Shown piece by piece: positions 32,801 through 40,761 of a stretch of 64,000 nucleotides of DNA. The notes under the pieces were generated by a model that saw nothing but the letters and a program-made list of their open reading frames with translations, was not told where the DNA came from and made no database searches. A program made the position numbers and the translations under genes. Origin of the DNA: Bradyrhizobium sp. CCBAU 53338 (GTDB lineage: Bacteria > Pseudomonadota > Alphaproteobacteria > Rhizobiales > Xanthobacteraceae); contig NZ_CP030048.1 in NCBI RefSeq assembly GCF_015291665.1, positions 3,968,001-4,032,000 of the forward strand, written 5' to 3'. Position 1 is the stretch's first letter. The number at the start of each line of letters is the position of its first letter.

Positions 32801-33392
32801 CGCCGGCAATCTTTTGGGCGAGGAACAGTCCGGCCACATCAAGGAGGTCGGTTTCGAGCTCTACCAGTCGATGCTGGAGGAAGCGATCGTCAACCTCAAG
32901 GCCGGCGTGTCCGAGCCCGCCGCGGACCGCTGGTCGCCGACGATCACCATCGGCATGCCCGTGCTGATCCCTGAGGATTACGTCGGCGATCTCTCGGTGC
33001 GCCTCTCGCTCTACCGGCGCCTCGCCGATCTCGACAGCGAGGAGGAGATCGAGAATTTTGGCGCCGAGATGCGCGACCGCTTCGGCGTGCTGCCGGACGA
33101 GGTGCGCTATCTCTTCAAGGTCGCCGCGATCAAGGCGTTCTGCCGCCAGGCCAATGTCGAGAAGATCGATGCGGGTCCAAAGGGCGCCGTCATCACCTTC
33201 CGCGACAATTCCTTCGCCTATCCCGATCGCCTGGTGTCGTTCATCAAGAGCCACGGCCAGGCCGCCAAGGTGCGGCCCGACATGAAGGTGGTGTTCCTGC
33301 AGGATTGGGAAACCCCGGAAGAGCGTCTCGCCGGCACCACGGAGATCATGCGGCAATTGTCGCAGCTCGCGCAGAAAAAGAAGGCGGCGTGA
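29874..33392 (+). CDS. mfd: Transcription-repair coupling factor Mfd
   Basis: A 1172-residue ATP-dependent translocase that releases stalled RNA polymerase and recruits UvrA. The UvrB-like N-terminal modules (FPAWDCQPYDRVSPHGGILAQRL, VRGGILDLFPAG) precede the RNA-polymerase-interaction domain (GDIVVHVDHGIGRFIGLQTL). The RecG-like translocase has Walker A GDVGFGKTEVALRAAF, DEEQHFGVTHKERLK and SATPIPRTLQLAL. The TRG motif region (TTIVESGLDIPNANTLIVH, RGRVGRS) and C-terminal D7 domain complete it. Length is normal (about 1150). It overlaps sdhE by 4 nt. Confidence 0.98.
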   Translation: MKLGMKSPAELLTPGRALTLANVAEGAEGLIVSDLARAVAARPKKPAVSLAVVCRDGGRMQQLERTLRFFAPDLPVLTFPAWDCQPYDRVSPHGGILAQRLTTLARLAALTGSDKPLIVLTTVNAVVQRVPARELVAAQALSVAPGNVVPMDTIVAWLEHNGYNRSSTVREPGEYAVRGGILDLFPAGLEQPVRFDFFGDSLESIRSFDAETQRTLLDMRSLDLVPISEFQLVTDTIRRFRMGYVAEFGAPERDDALYEAVSEGRRHPGMEHWLPLFQDRMDTLFDYLQGAAVAIEPQAEDAVRERFKQIQDYYEARRDAMEHPGGGAIYKPLPPDRLYLTEEEWGKRERDMPLIRLTAFSVPADGTSVVDAGARKGRDFAPERNDTTVNVFESVVSHVMALQAQRKKVVIALWSEGSRDRMTSMLRDHKLAHTTSVNAWRTVQATPRNETMLAVLGLESGFETDEIAVISEQDILGDRLVRPRKASRKLDNFISEVTSLTAGDIVVHVDHGIGRFIGLQTLDVAGAPHDCLELHYAAETKLFLPVENIELLSRYGSDQTAVELDRLGGSGWQTRKAKLKNRIREIAGELIKIAAARHLHEAPKLPVQQGLYDEFCARFPYDETEDQLGAIESTLKDLELGRPMDRLICGDVGFGKTEVALRAAFAVALEGKQVAVVVPTTLLARQHAKTFTERFKGFPVNVAQASRLVATKELNLVKKGIADGSVDIVVGTHALLGKAIKFRDLGLVIVDEEQHFGVTHKERLKALRSEVHVLTLSATPIPRTLQLALTGVRELSIIASPPVDRLAVRTFVAPHDPLMIREALLRERYRGGQAFYVVPRIDDLAEVKDFLDKNVPEMKVAVAHGQMPPAVIEDIMTAFYDGKFDILLSTTIVESGLDIPNANTLIVHRADMFGLAQLYQLRGRVGRSKLRAYALFTLPAQQKITAQAERRLTVLQSLETLGAGFQLASHDLDIRGAGNLLGEEQSGHIKEVGFELYQSMLEEAIVNLKAGVSEPAADRWSPTITIGMPVLIPEDYVGDLSVRLSLYRRLADLDSEEEIENFGAEMRDRFGVLPDEVRYLFKVAAIKAFCRQANVEKIDAGPKGAVITFRDNSFAYPDRLVSFIKSHGQAAKVRPDMKVVFLQDWETPEERLAGTTEIMRQLSQLAQKKKAA

Positions 33393-33410
33393 GAGCTATC
33401 GCTCTCGCCA

Positions 33411-33497
33411 CGTCATTGCGAGGAGCGCCTTCGACGAAGCAATCCAGAATCTTTCCGCTGAGAGATTCCGAATAACTTCGCGACGTTCGCAATGACG
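33411..33497. repeat. Intergenic inverted repeat, rhizobial type
   Basis: CGTCATTGCG at the left pairs with CGCAATGACG at the right, with AAGCAATCCAGAATC-type and AGAGATTCCG inner segments. It resembles a common dispersed element of Bradyrhizobium. It lies between the convergent mfd and GGDEF-like genes, where it may act as a terminator. Confidence 0.8.
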
Positions 33498-33525
33498 GAG
33501 GCTGTTGAGGCAGTCGGCCAAAAAG

Positions 33526-34749
33526 CTACGACGCCGCCCGCGACGCGTCCGCCGATAGCCGGCCCAGCAACGACCTCGCCGTATCCGATGGCGACAACGA
33601 ATCCACTGATACGACGGGATCGCTGCGCATCTCGTGCTTGCCGTTGGACGTGTGCTTCATCACCGCCGACAGGCGGCGGGCGATCATGTGCGCCGTGCGG
33701 AAATCCGTCTCCGCGAACACCACGATCACCGAGCCGTCCTTCTGTGCCGCGCCAAAGTCCATCTGCCGCATCAGGCGGCTGAGGATGCGCGCGGCATCGA
33801 GCTGCGCGCGGGGATTGCCGGGATCGAAGGCGAAGCGCGCCACCGACAGGCCGCCGCCGCGCGCGAGCGTCTGCTCCACGGCCTTGGAGAAATCGCGGGC
33901 AAAGGCTTCGACCGTCAAGAGACCGCTGCGCGGATCGAGCCAGCCGCCGGCGTCGATCGAGCGCAGCGTCCGGCTCAATTGCGCTTCCATGGCGTGCTGG
34001 CGGATCAGCGGCAGCGCGTTGGCCGCGACCTTGGCGGGCTCGCCCGCGATCAGCTCGAGGTTGGGCAGATCGTAGCTCTGGGTGAGCTGGTGCGCGGTGA
34101 CGACCACGGGCAGGTTGCGGAAGCGAGTGTCCTCCGCGAGCACGGTAAGGAAAGCGTCGGTGACGCGCGGCGTAAATCCGTCGGAGAGCACGACGCCGTC
34201 GATGTCGCGGGTGTTGAGATGCTTGGCCGCGGCCTCGATCGAGAGCGCGCCGACGACGCCGGTACGCTCGCCGAGCGCGACGGAGAGGGCAGGATAAGCA
34301 GCGCCGCGGCCGATCAACAGCACGATGGCATCGCGCACCGGATCGGCCTCCGGCAGTGCCACCTTCGCCTCCGGCAGCCGGCGCAGCACGGTGGCATGCA
34401 GCGTGCGGACGCGAATCGCGGCGCGCAGGCGCGCGATCAGGCGTTCGGCAGCGTTGCCGCGCGTGGAGAACGGCAGCGCGTTGTGGGGTAGCGTGGCCTG
34501 CGCATCGAGCGCGACCAGCGGGAGATACAGCGGCTGATCGGCGATCTTCTTTGCGAGCAGGGGCATATGTGCTTCGTGCCCGCCGGACATCGCGGCGAGG
34601 ACCGCGGCCGGCTGCACCTGCTCGACGGCACGTGCGGCGCTCGCCCAATCGGTGTCGACGACCGGGAACAGACGGGCCTCGTCCAGCGCCGCAATGAAGG
34701 CGGGGCGCTCGGTATTGGATACAAACAGGATCGGGCCCGCCTGGGACAT
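33526..34749 (-). CDS. Degenerate GGDEF-domain protein with receiver-like N-terminus
   Basis: A 407-residue cytosolic protein. Residues about 5-115 and 140-250 resemble two receiver-like folds (GPILFVSNTERPAFIAAL; LLIGRGAAYPALSVAL then DIDGVVLSDGFTPRVTDAF). The last part (about 275-390) follows a GGDEF plan, starting DPRSGLLTVEAFARDFSKAVE where active enzymes have D-LTGLxNR. At the position of the GGDEF signature the sequence reads QKDGSVIVVFAETDFRTAHMI, so the catalytic loop is missing. It cannot make c-di-GMP by the known mechanism and may bind a nucleotide or a partner. It resembles PopA-like fusions in layout only. The ATG start lacks a clear Shine-Dalgarno; TTG 34770 is an alternative. 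Confidence 0.72.
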   Translation of the reverse strand: MSQAGPILFVSNTERPAFIAALDEARLFPVVDTDWASAARAVEQVQPAAVLAAMSGGHEAHMPLLAKKIADQPLYLPLVALDAQATLPHNALPFSTRGNAAERLIARLRAAIRVRTLHATVLRRLPEAKVALPEADPVRDAIVLLIGRGAAYPALSVALGERTGVVGALSIEAAAKHLNTRDIDGVVLSDGFTPRVTDAFLTVLAEDTRFRNLPVVVTAHQLTQSYDLPNLELIAGEPAKVAANALPLIRQHAMEAQLSRTLRSIDAGGWLDPRSGLLTVEAFARDFSKAVEQTLARGGGLSVARFAFDPGNPRAQLDAARILSRLMRQMDFGAAQKDGSVIVVFAETDFRTAHMIARRLSAVMKHTSNGKHEMRSDPVVSVDSLSPSDTARSLLGRLSADASRAAS

Positions 34750-34834
34750 CAGGAAACTCTGATCACGCAATCGACGCTGCGCAATCTAGTCCGCTCGCCT
34801 TAATGCAGCGTCAATGTTCCCTGCGAAACTGTTC

Positions 34835-36337
34835 CTAGATCGGGCCTGAGCGGTCGCGAAAAGCCTCGACCATCAGGGGGTTAAGGCCAAGTTCGCTGAG
34901 CGCCTCGCGGGCGCGGGCATTGTCCTGGGCCCGGCCCGCCAGCCGATGGCCGGAGAGGCGGTCGGGCAGGGCGGTGAGCAGCGCACCCTGGCCGAGCCGG
35001 CGCGCCCATTCCTGAAGGTCGTTGGACAGGAAGCGATAGCCGCCGACGGCCATGATGCCTGATGGCGGCGCGGTGATGCAGATCGCGCCGCTGGCCCGGT
35101 CGATCCGGGCGGCATATCCGGTATCGACATAGTCGCGCGGCGGCTGCGCGGTCAGCGTCTCGCCGACCGGCTGTGGTGGCGCGTAGGCTGCGATCGGCAC
35201 CATCGGGCCGCGCAGGCCGAGCGTGCCCTTTTGGGTCAACAGGATCTCGCCTGCGATCGACGACCCCGCCTGCTCGCGCGGCGCCCCGTGCGGCCCGGGC
35301 ATCACCGCGACAGGGATGCCGTCCTCGCCGCGCCGGGCGCCGAACAGACCGGCTTCGCCGAACAGATAGATGTCGGTGAGCGGCGCATGCGGCGCGATCC
35401 AGGCTTCGCTCGCCGCCACCTGCTCCGGCGCGCGCCACAGACCGATGACGTTGCGCAAGGTCGGCATCCGCGCCGCCAGACCGGAATCGCCGAGGCGCAG
35501 CGCGAGCTGGGCCGGCGCGATCAGCACGTCGCATTCGTGCTCGTTGATTTGCTGCTCGAGCACCTCGCTCTCGAAGGGATGATGCAGCGCCAGCGTGCCG
35601 CCGCACAGCAGCCACACCGCGAGCGAGGAAGCGAGGCCGGCGAACGACATCGGCGCGAACGCCGACATCACGGTCGCGCCCTGCTGGATGTCGGCTTCCA
35701 GCGACATCGCAAGGCCACCTGCGATCAGGCTGAAATGCGGCCGCGGCACCGGGCGGAAACCCTCTGCCGTGACGTCGAAGGAGATCATCGCCGCCTTGCG
35801 GCCGTCCTGGATCACCGCGCGCGTGGCACCGGGCGGACGCGCCAGCACCTCGTCGAGAGAGGCCATGCCCTCAGGCAAATCGGTTCCGAAGCCGAACACG
35901 TGGCGGATCGAGAACGCCTCGGCGGCTGCGTGCATGGCAAGATCGGCATAGCTGATGCCGTCGACCTTGCTCATGGTGACGATGGCGCGCGCCGCGGTGC
36001 GGTTGAGCGCGGCTGCAAGCTCCGCCTGCCGCCACAGCAGCGGCAGCACGGCGACAACGAGGCCGGCGCGATGGGCCGCCAGCACCGTCAGCACGAACTC
36101 GACCGTCGCGGGCAACTGGATCGCGATCACCGAATTGGCCGGCAAGCCCGATTCGACGAAATGCGCCGACAGTGCCTCGATGGCGGCGTCGGCTTCGGCG
36201 TAGGTCATCCGCCGCGGCTGGTGCCCGGTGATACGGGATTTGTTGAGGGGATCGAGCAGAGCGGGCGCGTGCGGCTGCCGCATCAGCGTCCGCTGGAACA
36301 GCGTGTCGAGCGTAGGCGATACGGCTTGCTGGTTCAC
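34835..36337 (-). CDS. AMP-binding (acyl-CoA synthetase-like) protein with degenerate P-loop
   Basis: A 500-residue ANL-superfamily protein. Early motifs are present (TYAEADAAIEALSAHFVESGL, IQLPATVEFVLTVLAAHRAGLV), as are a later DIYLFGEAGLFG and an YVDTGYAARID segment where active enzymes have Y-R/x-TGD. The phosphate-binding loop (usually S/T-SGTTGxPK) is replaced by AAMISFDVTAEGFRPVPR, which lacks the Gly-Thr-Thr-Gly core. The family's C-terminal catalytic lysine is also not evident (the end reads DNARAREALSELGLNPLMVE). Adenylation is therefore doubtful. The GTG at 36337 lies 4 nt after the stop of the binding-protein gene, so the two are an operon. Confidence 0.78.
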   Translation of the reverse strand: MNQQAVSPTLDTLFQRTLMRQPHAPALLDPLNKSRITGHQPRRMTYAEADAAIEALSAHFVESGLPANSVIAIQLPATVEFVLTVLAAHRAGLVVAVLPLLWRQAELAAALNRTAARAIVTMSKVDGISYADLAMHAAAEAFSIRHVFGFGTDLPEGMASLDEVLARPPGATRAVIQDGRKAAMISFDVTAEGFRPVPRPHFSLIAGGLAMSLEADIQQGATVMSAFAPMSFAGLASSLAVWLLCGGTLALHHPFESEVLEQQINEHECDVLIAPAQLALRLGDSGLAARMPTLRNVIGLWRAPEQVAASEAWIAPHAPLTDIYLFGEAGLFGARRGEDGIPVAVMPGPHGAPREQAGSSIAGEILLTQKGTLGLRGPMVPIAAYAPPQPVGETLTAQPPRDYVDTGYAARIDRASGAICITAPPSGIMAVGGYRFLSNDLQEWARRLGQGALLTALPDRLSGHRLAGRAQDNARAREALSELGLNPLMVEAFRDRSGPI

Positions 36338-36341
36338 GGCG

Positions 36342-38192
36342 TCACTTCGCTGGACTGGCTTGAGGCACACCCTTCGCCCACCAGGTCTCCGGCAGGTAGC
36401 CGGAGAGTGCGGTGGTCGATGGTCGTTCTATCCGATTCCAGCGCGCGATCCATTGCTCGGATACGTTAAACAGGGGGATTGTGTAGAAGCCCGCCATCAG
36501 AGCGCGGTCGAGTGCCCGCACCGCCGAGACAAATTCCCCGTGATCGCGGGCCTCCAGCAGGGCCCTGATCATGGCGTCGACGGCGGGATCCCTGGCTCCC
36601 ATGTAGTTGCGGGTGCCCGGATTGTCCGCGGCCGCGCTGCCCCAGTAAAAATACTGCTCGTTGCCGGGCGAGAGCGACTGGTCCCATCGGTTCTGGATCA
36701 TGTCGAACTCGTAGGACAGCCGGCGCTGATCGAACTGCACGGGATCGACGGTGCGCACGCTCGCGTCGATGCCGGCGCGCTTGAGGTCCCGCTGGAAGGC
36801 GAGCGCGATGCGCTCCTGGTCGCGCGTCGTCACCAGCATCTCGAAGGTGAAGGGCGCCTTCGTGGTGCGGTTGCGCAGGATGGTACCCTCGAGATCGTAG
36901 CCGGCGTCCGACAGCAACTTCAGCGCCGCGCGCAGCGTGGTGCGGTCGCGTCCCGATCCATCGGTGACCGGCAGGCGGTAGCTGCCATCCATGATGTCTT
37001 CGGGGATCTGCGCGGCGAAGGGTTTCAGGAGCTCGCGCTCACGCGCATCCGCTGGCCGCCCATAGGCCGAGAGGTCGGAGCCCGCGAAATAGCCGGCGAC
37101 GCGCGAATAGAGCGAGAAGAAATAGTTGCGGTTGACCAGCTCGAAATCGAACAGCTGCGTCAGCGCCTGGCGCACGCGGATGTCGGCGAAGATCGGACGC
37201 CTGGTGTTGAACACCAGGAATTCCGAGGGCTGCGGCAGACCGGGCTTGAAGGTGTCGCGGATCACCTCGCCGTTTTTTGCGGCCGGAAAATCGTAGCCCT
37301 CGTGCCAGCGCAACGGCTCGTTCTCGACGCGGAAATCATAGAGGCCGCGCTTGAAGGCTTCGAACTGGCCGTTGCCCTCGCGGTAATAGTCGAGCCGGAT
37401 CTCGTCGAAGTTGAAGAGACCGCGATTGATGGGAAGATCGCGGCCCCAATAATCGGGATTCCGCGTCAGCGTGACGCTGGCGCCGGGCTTCACCGCAGTG
37501 ACGCGGTAGGGGCCCGAGGCGATCGGACCGGTCAGCGTCGTCTCCTCGAAGGTCGCGACATCGACCGCGTGCTTCGGCAGGATCGGCATCAGGCCGAGGA
37601 TCAGCGGCAGTTCGCGGTCGTCGGCGCCGGTGAGGTCGAAGCGGACGGTGAGGGGATCGGTCGCCTCCGCCTTGGCGACCTTGGCGTAATATTGCCGGAG
37701 GTTCGGACGGCCATGGTCACGCAGCAATTGCCAGGAGAACAGCACGTCCTCGGCTTGCACCGGCTTGCCGTCGGAGAAGCGGGCGCGGGGATCGAGACGG
37801 AACGTGACGTAGCTCCGCTCCTTGTCGGTCTCGACGGTCTTGGCGAGCAGGCCGTAGAGCGTGAATGGCTCGTCCTGGCCGCGCGCCATCAGGCTCTCGA
37901 CCACATAGGCGCGGATCGGCTGCACGGCCAATCCTTTCACGATGAACGGATTGAGACTGTCGAACGTGCCGAGAATGCCCCAAGTCAGCCGGCCGCCCTT
38001 GGGGGCATCGGGATTGGCGTAGGGCATGTGGGTGAAATCGGCCGGCAGTGCCGGCTTGCCATGCATGGCGATCGCATGGGCCTCCTCGGCCCGCGCTGCA
38101 TTGGCCGTAAGGATCAGGACGAGACTGCAAAGGCGGACAAGGCTGCAAAGGCGGACGCTTGGGCCCTCGAGCAGGCGTTGGAACATGAACAT
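36342..38192 (-). CDS. ABC-type extracellular solute-binding protein, family 5 (peptide/YejA-like)
   Basis: A 616-residue periplasmic binding protein with a signal peptide ending near ANAARAEE. Family 5 features include GLAVQPIRAYVVESLMARGQ, RLDPRARFSDGKPVQAEDVLFSW, the FVVN-like strand LVFNTRRPIFADIRVRQALTQLFD and a late WDQSLSPGNEQYFYWGS. The KGGRLTWGILGTFDSLNPFI start and WWAKG end resemble YejA, the binding protein of oligopeptide/microcin C importers. No permease or ATPase is adjacent, so it is an orphan. The signal peptide contains a tandem VRLCSL duplication. ATG 38192 or 38186 may be the start. Confidence 0.87.
   Translation of the reverse strand: MFMFQRLLEGPSVRLCSLVRLCSLVLILTANAARAEEAHAIAMHGKPALPADFTHMPYANPDAPKGGRLTWGILGTFDSLNPFIVKGLAVQPIRAYVVESLMARGQDEPFTLYGLLAKTVETDKERSYVTFRLDPRARFSDGKPVQAEDVLFSWQLLRDHGRPNLRQYYAKVAKAEATDPLTVRFDLTGADDRELPLILGLMPILPKHAVDVATFEETTLTGPIASGPYRVTAVKPGASVTLTRNPDYWGRDLPINRGLFNFDEIRLDYYREGNGQFEAFKRGLYDFRVENEPLRWHEGYDFPAAKNGEVIRDTFKPGLPQPSEFLVFNTRRPIFADIRVRQALTQLFDFELVNRNYFFSLYSRVAGYFAGSDLSAYGRPADARERELLKPFAAQIPEDIMDGSYRLPVTDGSGRDRTTLRAALKLLSDAGYDLEGTILRNRTTKAPFTFEMLVTTRDQERIALAFQRDLKRAGIDASVRTVDPVQFDQRRLSYEFDMIQNRWDQSLSPGNEQYFYWGSAAADNPGTRNYMGARDPAVDAMIRALLEARDHGEFVSAVRALDRALMAGFYTIPLFNVSEQWIARWNRIERPSTTALSGYLPETWWAKGVPQASPAK
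38125..38156 (-). repeat. 18-bp in-frame tandem duplication in a signal peptide
   Basis: CTGCAAAGGCGGAC occurs twice with an 18-bp period, duplicating the six residues VRLCSL in the hydrophobic core of the solute-binding protein's signal peptide. It looks like a recent slippage event. Confidence 0.85.
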
Positions 38193-38449
38193 TCGGACAC
38201 GTTGATTCGAGGGGCGTGCCCTGAATCCTATCACAGGGATTTCACTGGGCGCCCGCCCGGATAGGGGCAAAGACGCTTGTCGGCATTGATCTTTCCGTCG
38301 ACCACGTTAAGAAGGCACGCAATCGCGCAGGAGCGCCGAGCCCGTCACTTATCCGCCTCAATTGACGGGGAGAGAGCCGCGCCCAAGGCGGCTTGGTTCG
38401 GTGCTTCGGAGCGGTTCGGGCACTTCCCGTTCAGAAAGGGTTTTCTGCA

Positions 38450-39241
38450 ATGAATTTCCGTTATTTGGCCGCGTCCGTCCGGCCGCGCGGGCGACTTCTC
38501 GCCCTGTTGACGGCGACGGCATTGGTCGTCCCGTTTGCCGCTGAGGCCCAGGCGCCCGCACCGAAGGCTGCCCCGAAAGCTGCTCCGAAGGCTGCCCCCA
38601 AGGCTCCGGCGCCGGCTCCACAGGCCCAGCAGGCCCCGGCGCAGCAGGGCGCTCCGGCGGCTCAGGGCGCCCAGCCTGCGGATCAGCAGATCCAGCTGAT
38701 CTACGCACCCTGGACCAAGTTCTGCCTCAAGGGCCAGGAGGCCAACGCCAAGCAGGTGTGCTTCACCGGCAAGGACGGCCGCATCGAATCGGGCCAGCCG
38801 GTCATCGCGGCCGTGATCATCGAGCCGGAAGGCGAGCCCAAGAAGATCCTGCGCGTGACGCTGCCGCTCGGCATGCAACTCGTGCACGGCACCCGCATCA
38901 TCGTCGACAACAATCCGCCGCTGCAGAGCCCGTACGTGATCTGCTTCCAGAACGGCTGCATGTCGGACTACGAGGCAACCCCCGAGCTCATCGCAAACCT
39001 GAAGAAGGGCCAGAATCTCGTTGTCCAAGCGATCAACGCCAATGGTCAGCCGCTGACCCTGCCGTTGCCGCTCACGGGTGAATTCCAGAAGGCCTATGAC
39101 GGTCCGCCGACCGATCCGAAGGTGTTCGAGGAAAACCAGAAGAAGCTCCAGGAAGAGCTTCAGAAGAAGGCTGAAGAGCAACGCAAGAAGCTCGAGCAGA
39201 GCGGCGGCGCGCCTAGTGCGCCTCCGGCCGCGCAGAAGTAA
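38450..39241 (+). CDS. Invasion-associated locus B (IalB) family protein
   Basis: A 263-residue secreted protein with a signal peptide (about 1-34, ending EAQA) and a Pro-Lys-Ala repeat linker (PKAAPKAAPKAAPKAP, about 37-55). The IalB domain spans about 85-225 (WTKFCLKGQEANAKQVCFTGKDG, KILRVTLPLGMQLVHGTRIIVD, YVICFQNGCMSDYEAT), with four cysteines placed for two disulfides. The tail is a charged helix (QKKLQEELQKKAEEQRKK). IalB proteins are periplasmic or envelope factors named from Bartonella; the role here is unknown. GAAAGGG lies about 10 nt before the ATG. A strong terminator follows, so it is monocistronic. Confidence 0.9.
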   Translation: MNFRYLAASVRPRGRLLALLTATALVVPFAAEAQAPAPKAAPKAAPKAAPKAPAPAPQAQQAPAQQGAPAAQGAQPADQQIQLIYAPWTKFCLKGQEANAKQVCFTGKDGRIESGQPVIAAVIIEPEGEPKKILRVTLPLGMQLVHGTRIIVDNNPPLQSPYVICFQNGCMSDYEATPELIANLKKGQNLVVQAINANGQPLTLPLPLTGEFQKAYDGPPTDPKVFEENQKKLQEELQKKAEEQRKKLEQSGGAPSAPPAAQK

Positions 39242-39262
39242 TCGGGCCAAATCCCGGACATG

Positions 39263-39293
39263 AAAAAGGCGCTCATCTCGAGCGCCTTTTTTG
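39263..39293 (+). terminator. Rho-independent terminator after ialB-like gene
   Basis: AAAAAGGCGCT pairs with AGCGCCTTTTT across a 7-base loop, with six T residues on the plus strand. The A-run ahead makes it usable from the minus side as well, where hspQ ends at 39337. Confidence 0.9.
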
Positions 39294-39336
39294 CTGACCG
39301 CGTGACGGCGGTGAAACTCAGTCAACCGAGCTCGGC

Positions 39337-39669
39337 TCAGTTCAGTGACGGATTGCGCGGGCGGTAGCCGCCGTCCTTGTTCTTGATGAAGATCTCGGCG
39401 ACCTGGGAGTGGCGGATCGGCTCGCCGGACTCGTCGGGCAAAAGGTTCTGCTCGGAGACGTAGGCGACGTACTCGGACTCCGCGTTTTCCGCGAGCAGGT
39501 GGTAGAACGGTTGGTCCTTGTGGGGCCGCACCTCTTCGGGGATCGACAGCCACCACTCCTCGGTGTTGTTGAATTCCGGATCGATGTCGAAGATCACCCC
39601 CCGGAACGAGAAGATCCGGTGGCGCACGACCTGTCCGATCTGGAATTTGGCTGTCCGCGCTTTAATCAT
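39337..39669 (-). CDS. hspQ: Heat shock protein HspQ (YccV-like, hemimethylated-DNA-binding family)
   Basis: A 110-residue protein with the family pattern from the start: AKFQIGQVVRHRIFSFRGVIFDIDPEFNNTEEWW, then RPHKDQPFYHLLAENAESEYVAYVSEQNLLPDESGEPI. In E. coli HspQ is a heat-shock-induced adaptor or enhancer for Lon and was also described as binding hemimethylated oriC DNA. The alphaproteobacterial protein has the same core. Monocistronic, and its 3' end faces the terminator at 39263. I see no clear sigma-32 promoter in the 105 bp upstream. Confidence 0.93.
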   Translation of the reverse strand: MIKARTAKFQIGQVVRHRIFSFRGVIFDIDPEFNNTEEWWLSIPEEVRPHKDQPFYHLLAENAESEYVAYVSEQNLLPDESGEPIRHSQVAEIFIKNKDGGYRPRNPSLN

Positions 39670-39775
39670 CCTTCGTCGATAGACCAGGATTGTGGCCGAT
39701 GCTAGTGCCCTGATCCGGAATTAACCCGCGGCTGCGCGGCAGATAGCTCCCAAATCCTCAGAAAACACTTCATCA

Positions 39776-40729
39776 ATGGTCGATATCCTCAATCTGGCGC
39801 TACCTTATTTCGGCTTGATCTTCGTCGGATTCGCCTGCGGCAAGGCCAAGTCGCTGCCGGAATCAGGCCTCGCCTGGATGAACTTCTTCCTGCTCTACGT
39901 GTCGCTGCCGGCGCTGCTGTTCGCGATCATGTCGAAGACGCCGTTTTCGGAATTGAACAACCCGCCGTTCCTGGTCGCGACCACGCTGTCGACGGTTGCG
40001 GCGTTCACCATCGCGCTGGTCGTCGGCAAGGTGCTCGGCGGGCTGTCCCTGCGCGAGGCGACGCTCGCGGGCCTCTCAGGCGGCTACGGCAATATCGGCT
40101 ACATGGGCCCGGGACTGGCGCTCGCCGTGCTCGGGTCGAAAGCGGCGGCGCCGACCGCGCTGATCTTCTGCTGCGACAGCATCTTCCTGTTCACCATCGT
40201 GCCGCTGCTGATCGAACTGTCAGACCGCGATCATCCATCGATCGTTCACGCCTTCGGCGTCGTGCTGAAGCAGATCGTGCTCAACCCGCTGATCATGTCG
40301 GCCTGCTTTGGCGCAGCGGTGGCTGCGCTCCATATCGAGCTGCCGGTGGCGCTCGACCGCACCATCACCTTCCTCCAGAATGCGGCGGCGCCGACTGCGC
40401 TGTTCGTGCTCGGCGTGACGGTGGCGCTGCGGCCGTTCGACCGCGTGCCCTGGGAGGTGCCTGGCGTGATCGCGGTCAAACTCCTGATCCATCCGCTCGC
40501 GGCATTCGGCCTGATGCTGGCATTCGGTCCGTTCGCACAGCCCTGGGCCGCGACGGCCATCCTGATGGCCTCGCTGCCGCCGGCGCTGAATGTGTTCGTG
40601 ATCGCCCGGCAAAACGATGCGTGGATCGAATCCGCCTCCGTCGCCGTGCTGCTCGGCACGTTTGCATCCGTGGTCACGCTGACCAGCGTGATGTGGCTGC
40701 TTCAAACCGGGCGATTGGTGTTTCCGTAG
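39776..40729 (+). CDS. AEC-family (auxin efflux carrier-like) transporter
   Basis: A 317-residue membrane protein with ten helices in two halves of five. The family features are the N-terminal FGLIFVGFACGKAKSLPESGLAWMNFFLLYVSLPALLF, GLSGGYGNIGYMGPGLALAVLG in the first half, and the later ASLPPALNVFVIARQNDAW. AEC proteins export or exchange organic acids such as malate or malonate; the substrate cannot be read here. ATG 39776 lacks a strong Shine-Dalgarno (CACTTCATCA ahead). Convergent with the UbiH-like gene. Confidence 0.9.
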   Translation: MVDILNLALPYFGLIFVGFACGKAKSLPESGLAWMNFFLLYVSLPALLFAIMSKTPFSELNNPPFLVATTLSTVAAFTIALVVGKVLGGLSLREATLAGLSGGYGNIGYMGPGLALAVLGSKAAAPTALIFCCDSIFLFTIVPLLIELSDRDHPSIVHAFGVVLKQIVLNPLIMSACFGAAVAALHIELPVALDRTITFLQNAAAPTALFVLGVTVALRPFDRVPWEVPGVIAVKLLIHPLAAFGLMLAFGPFAQPWAATAILMASLPPALNVFVIARQNDAWIESASVAVLLGTFASVVTLTSVMWLLQTGRLVFP

Positions 40730-40761
40730 ATCCTACCTGCGCGCAAACTACCTGCGCCAAA

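Noticed and set aside
29778..33356. A 1192-codon open frame on the minus strand opposite mfd
   Set aside because: It is a shadow of mfd caused by high GC; composition is Arg/Asp/Gly/His-rich with no domains, whereas mfd has all expected motifs.
36228..38264. A 678-codon plus-strand frame opposite the solute-binding protein
   Set aside because: Shadow frame; the minus strand encodes a complete family 5 binding protein with signal peptide.
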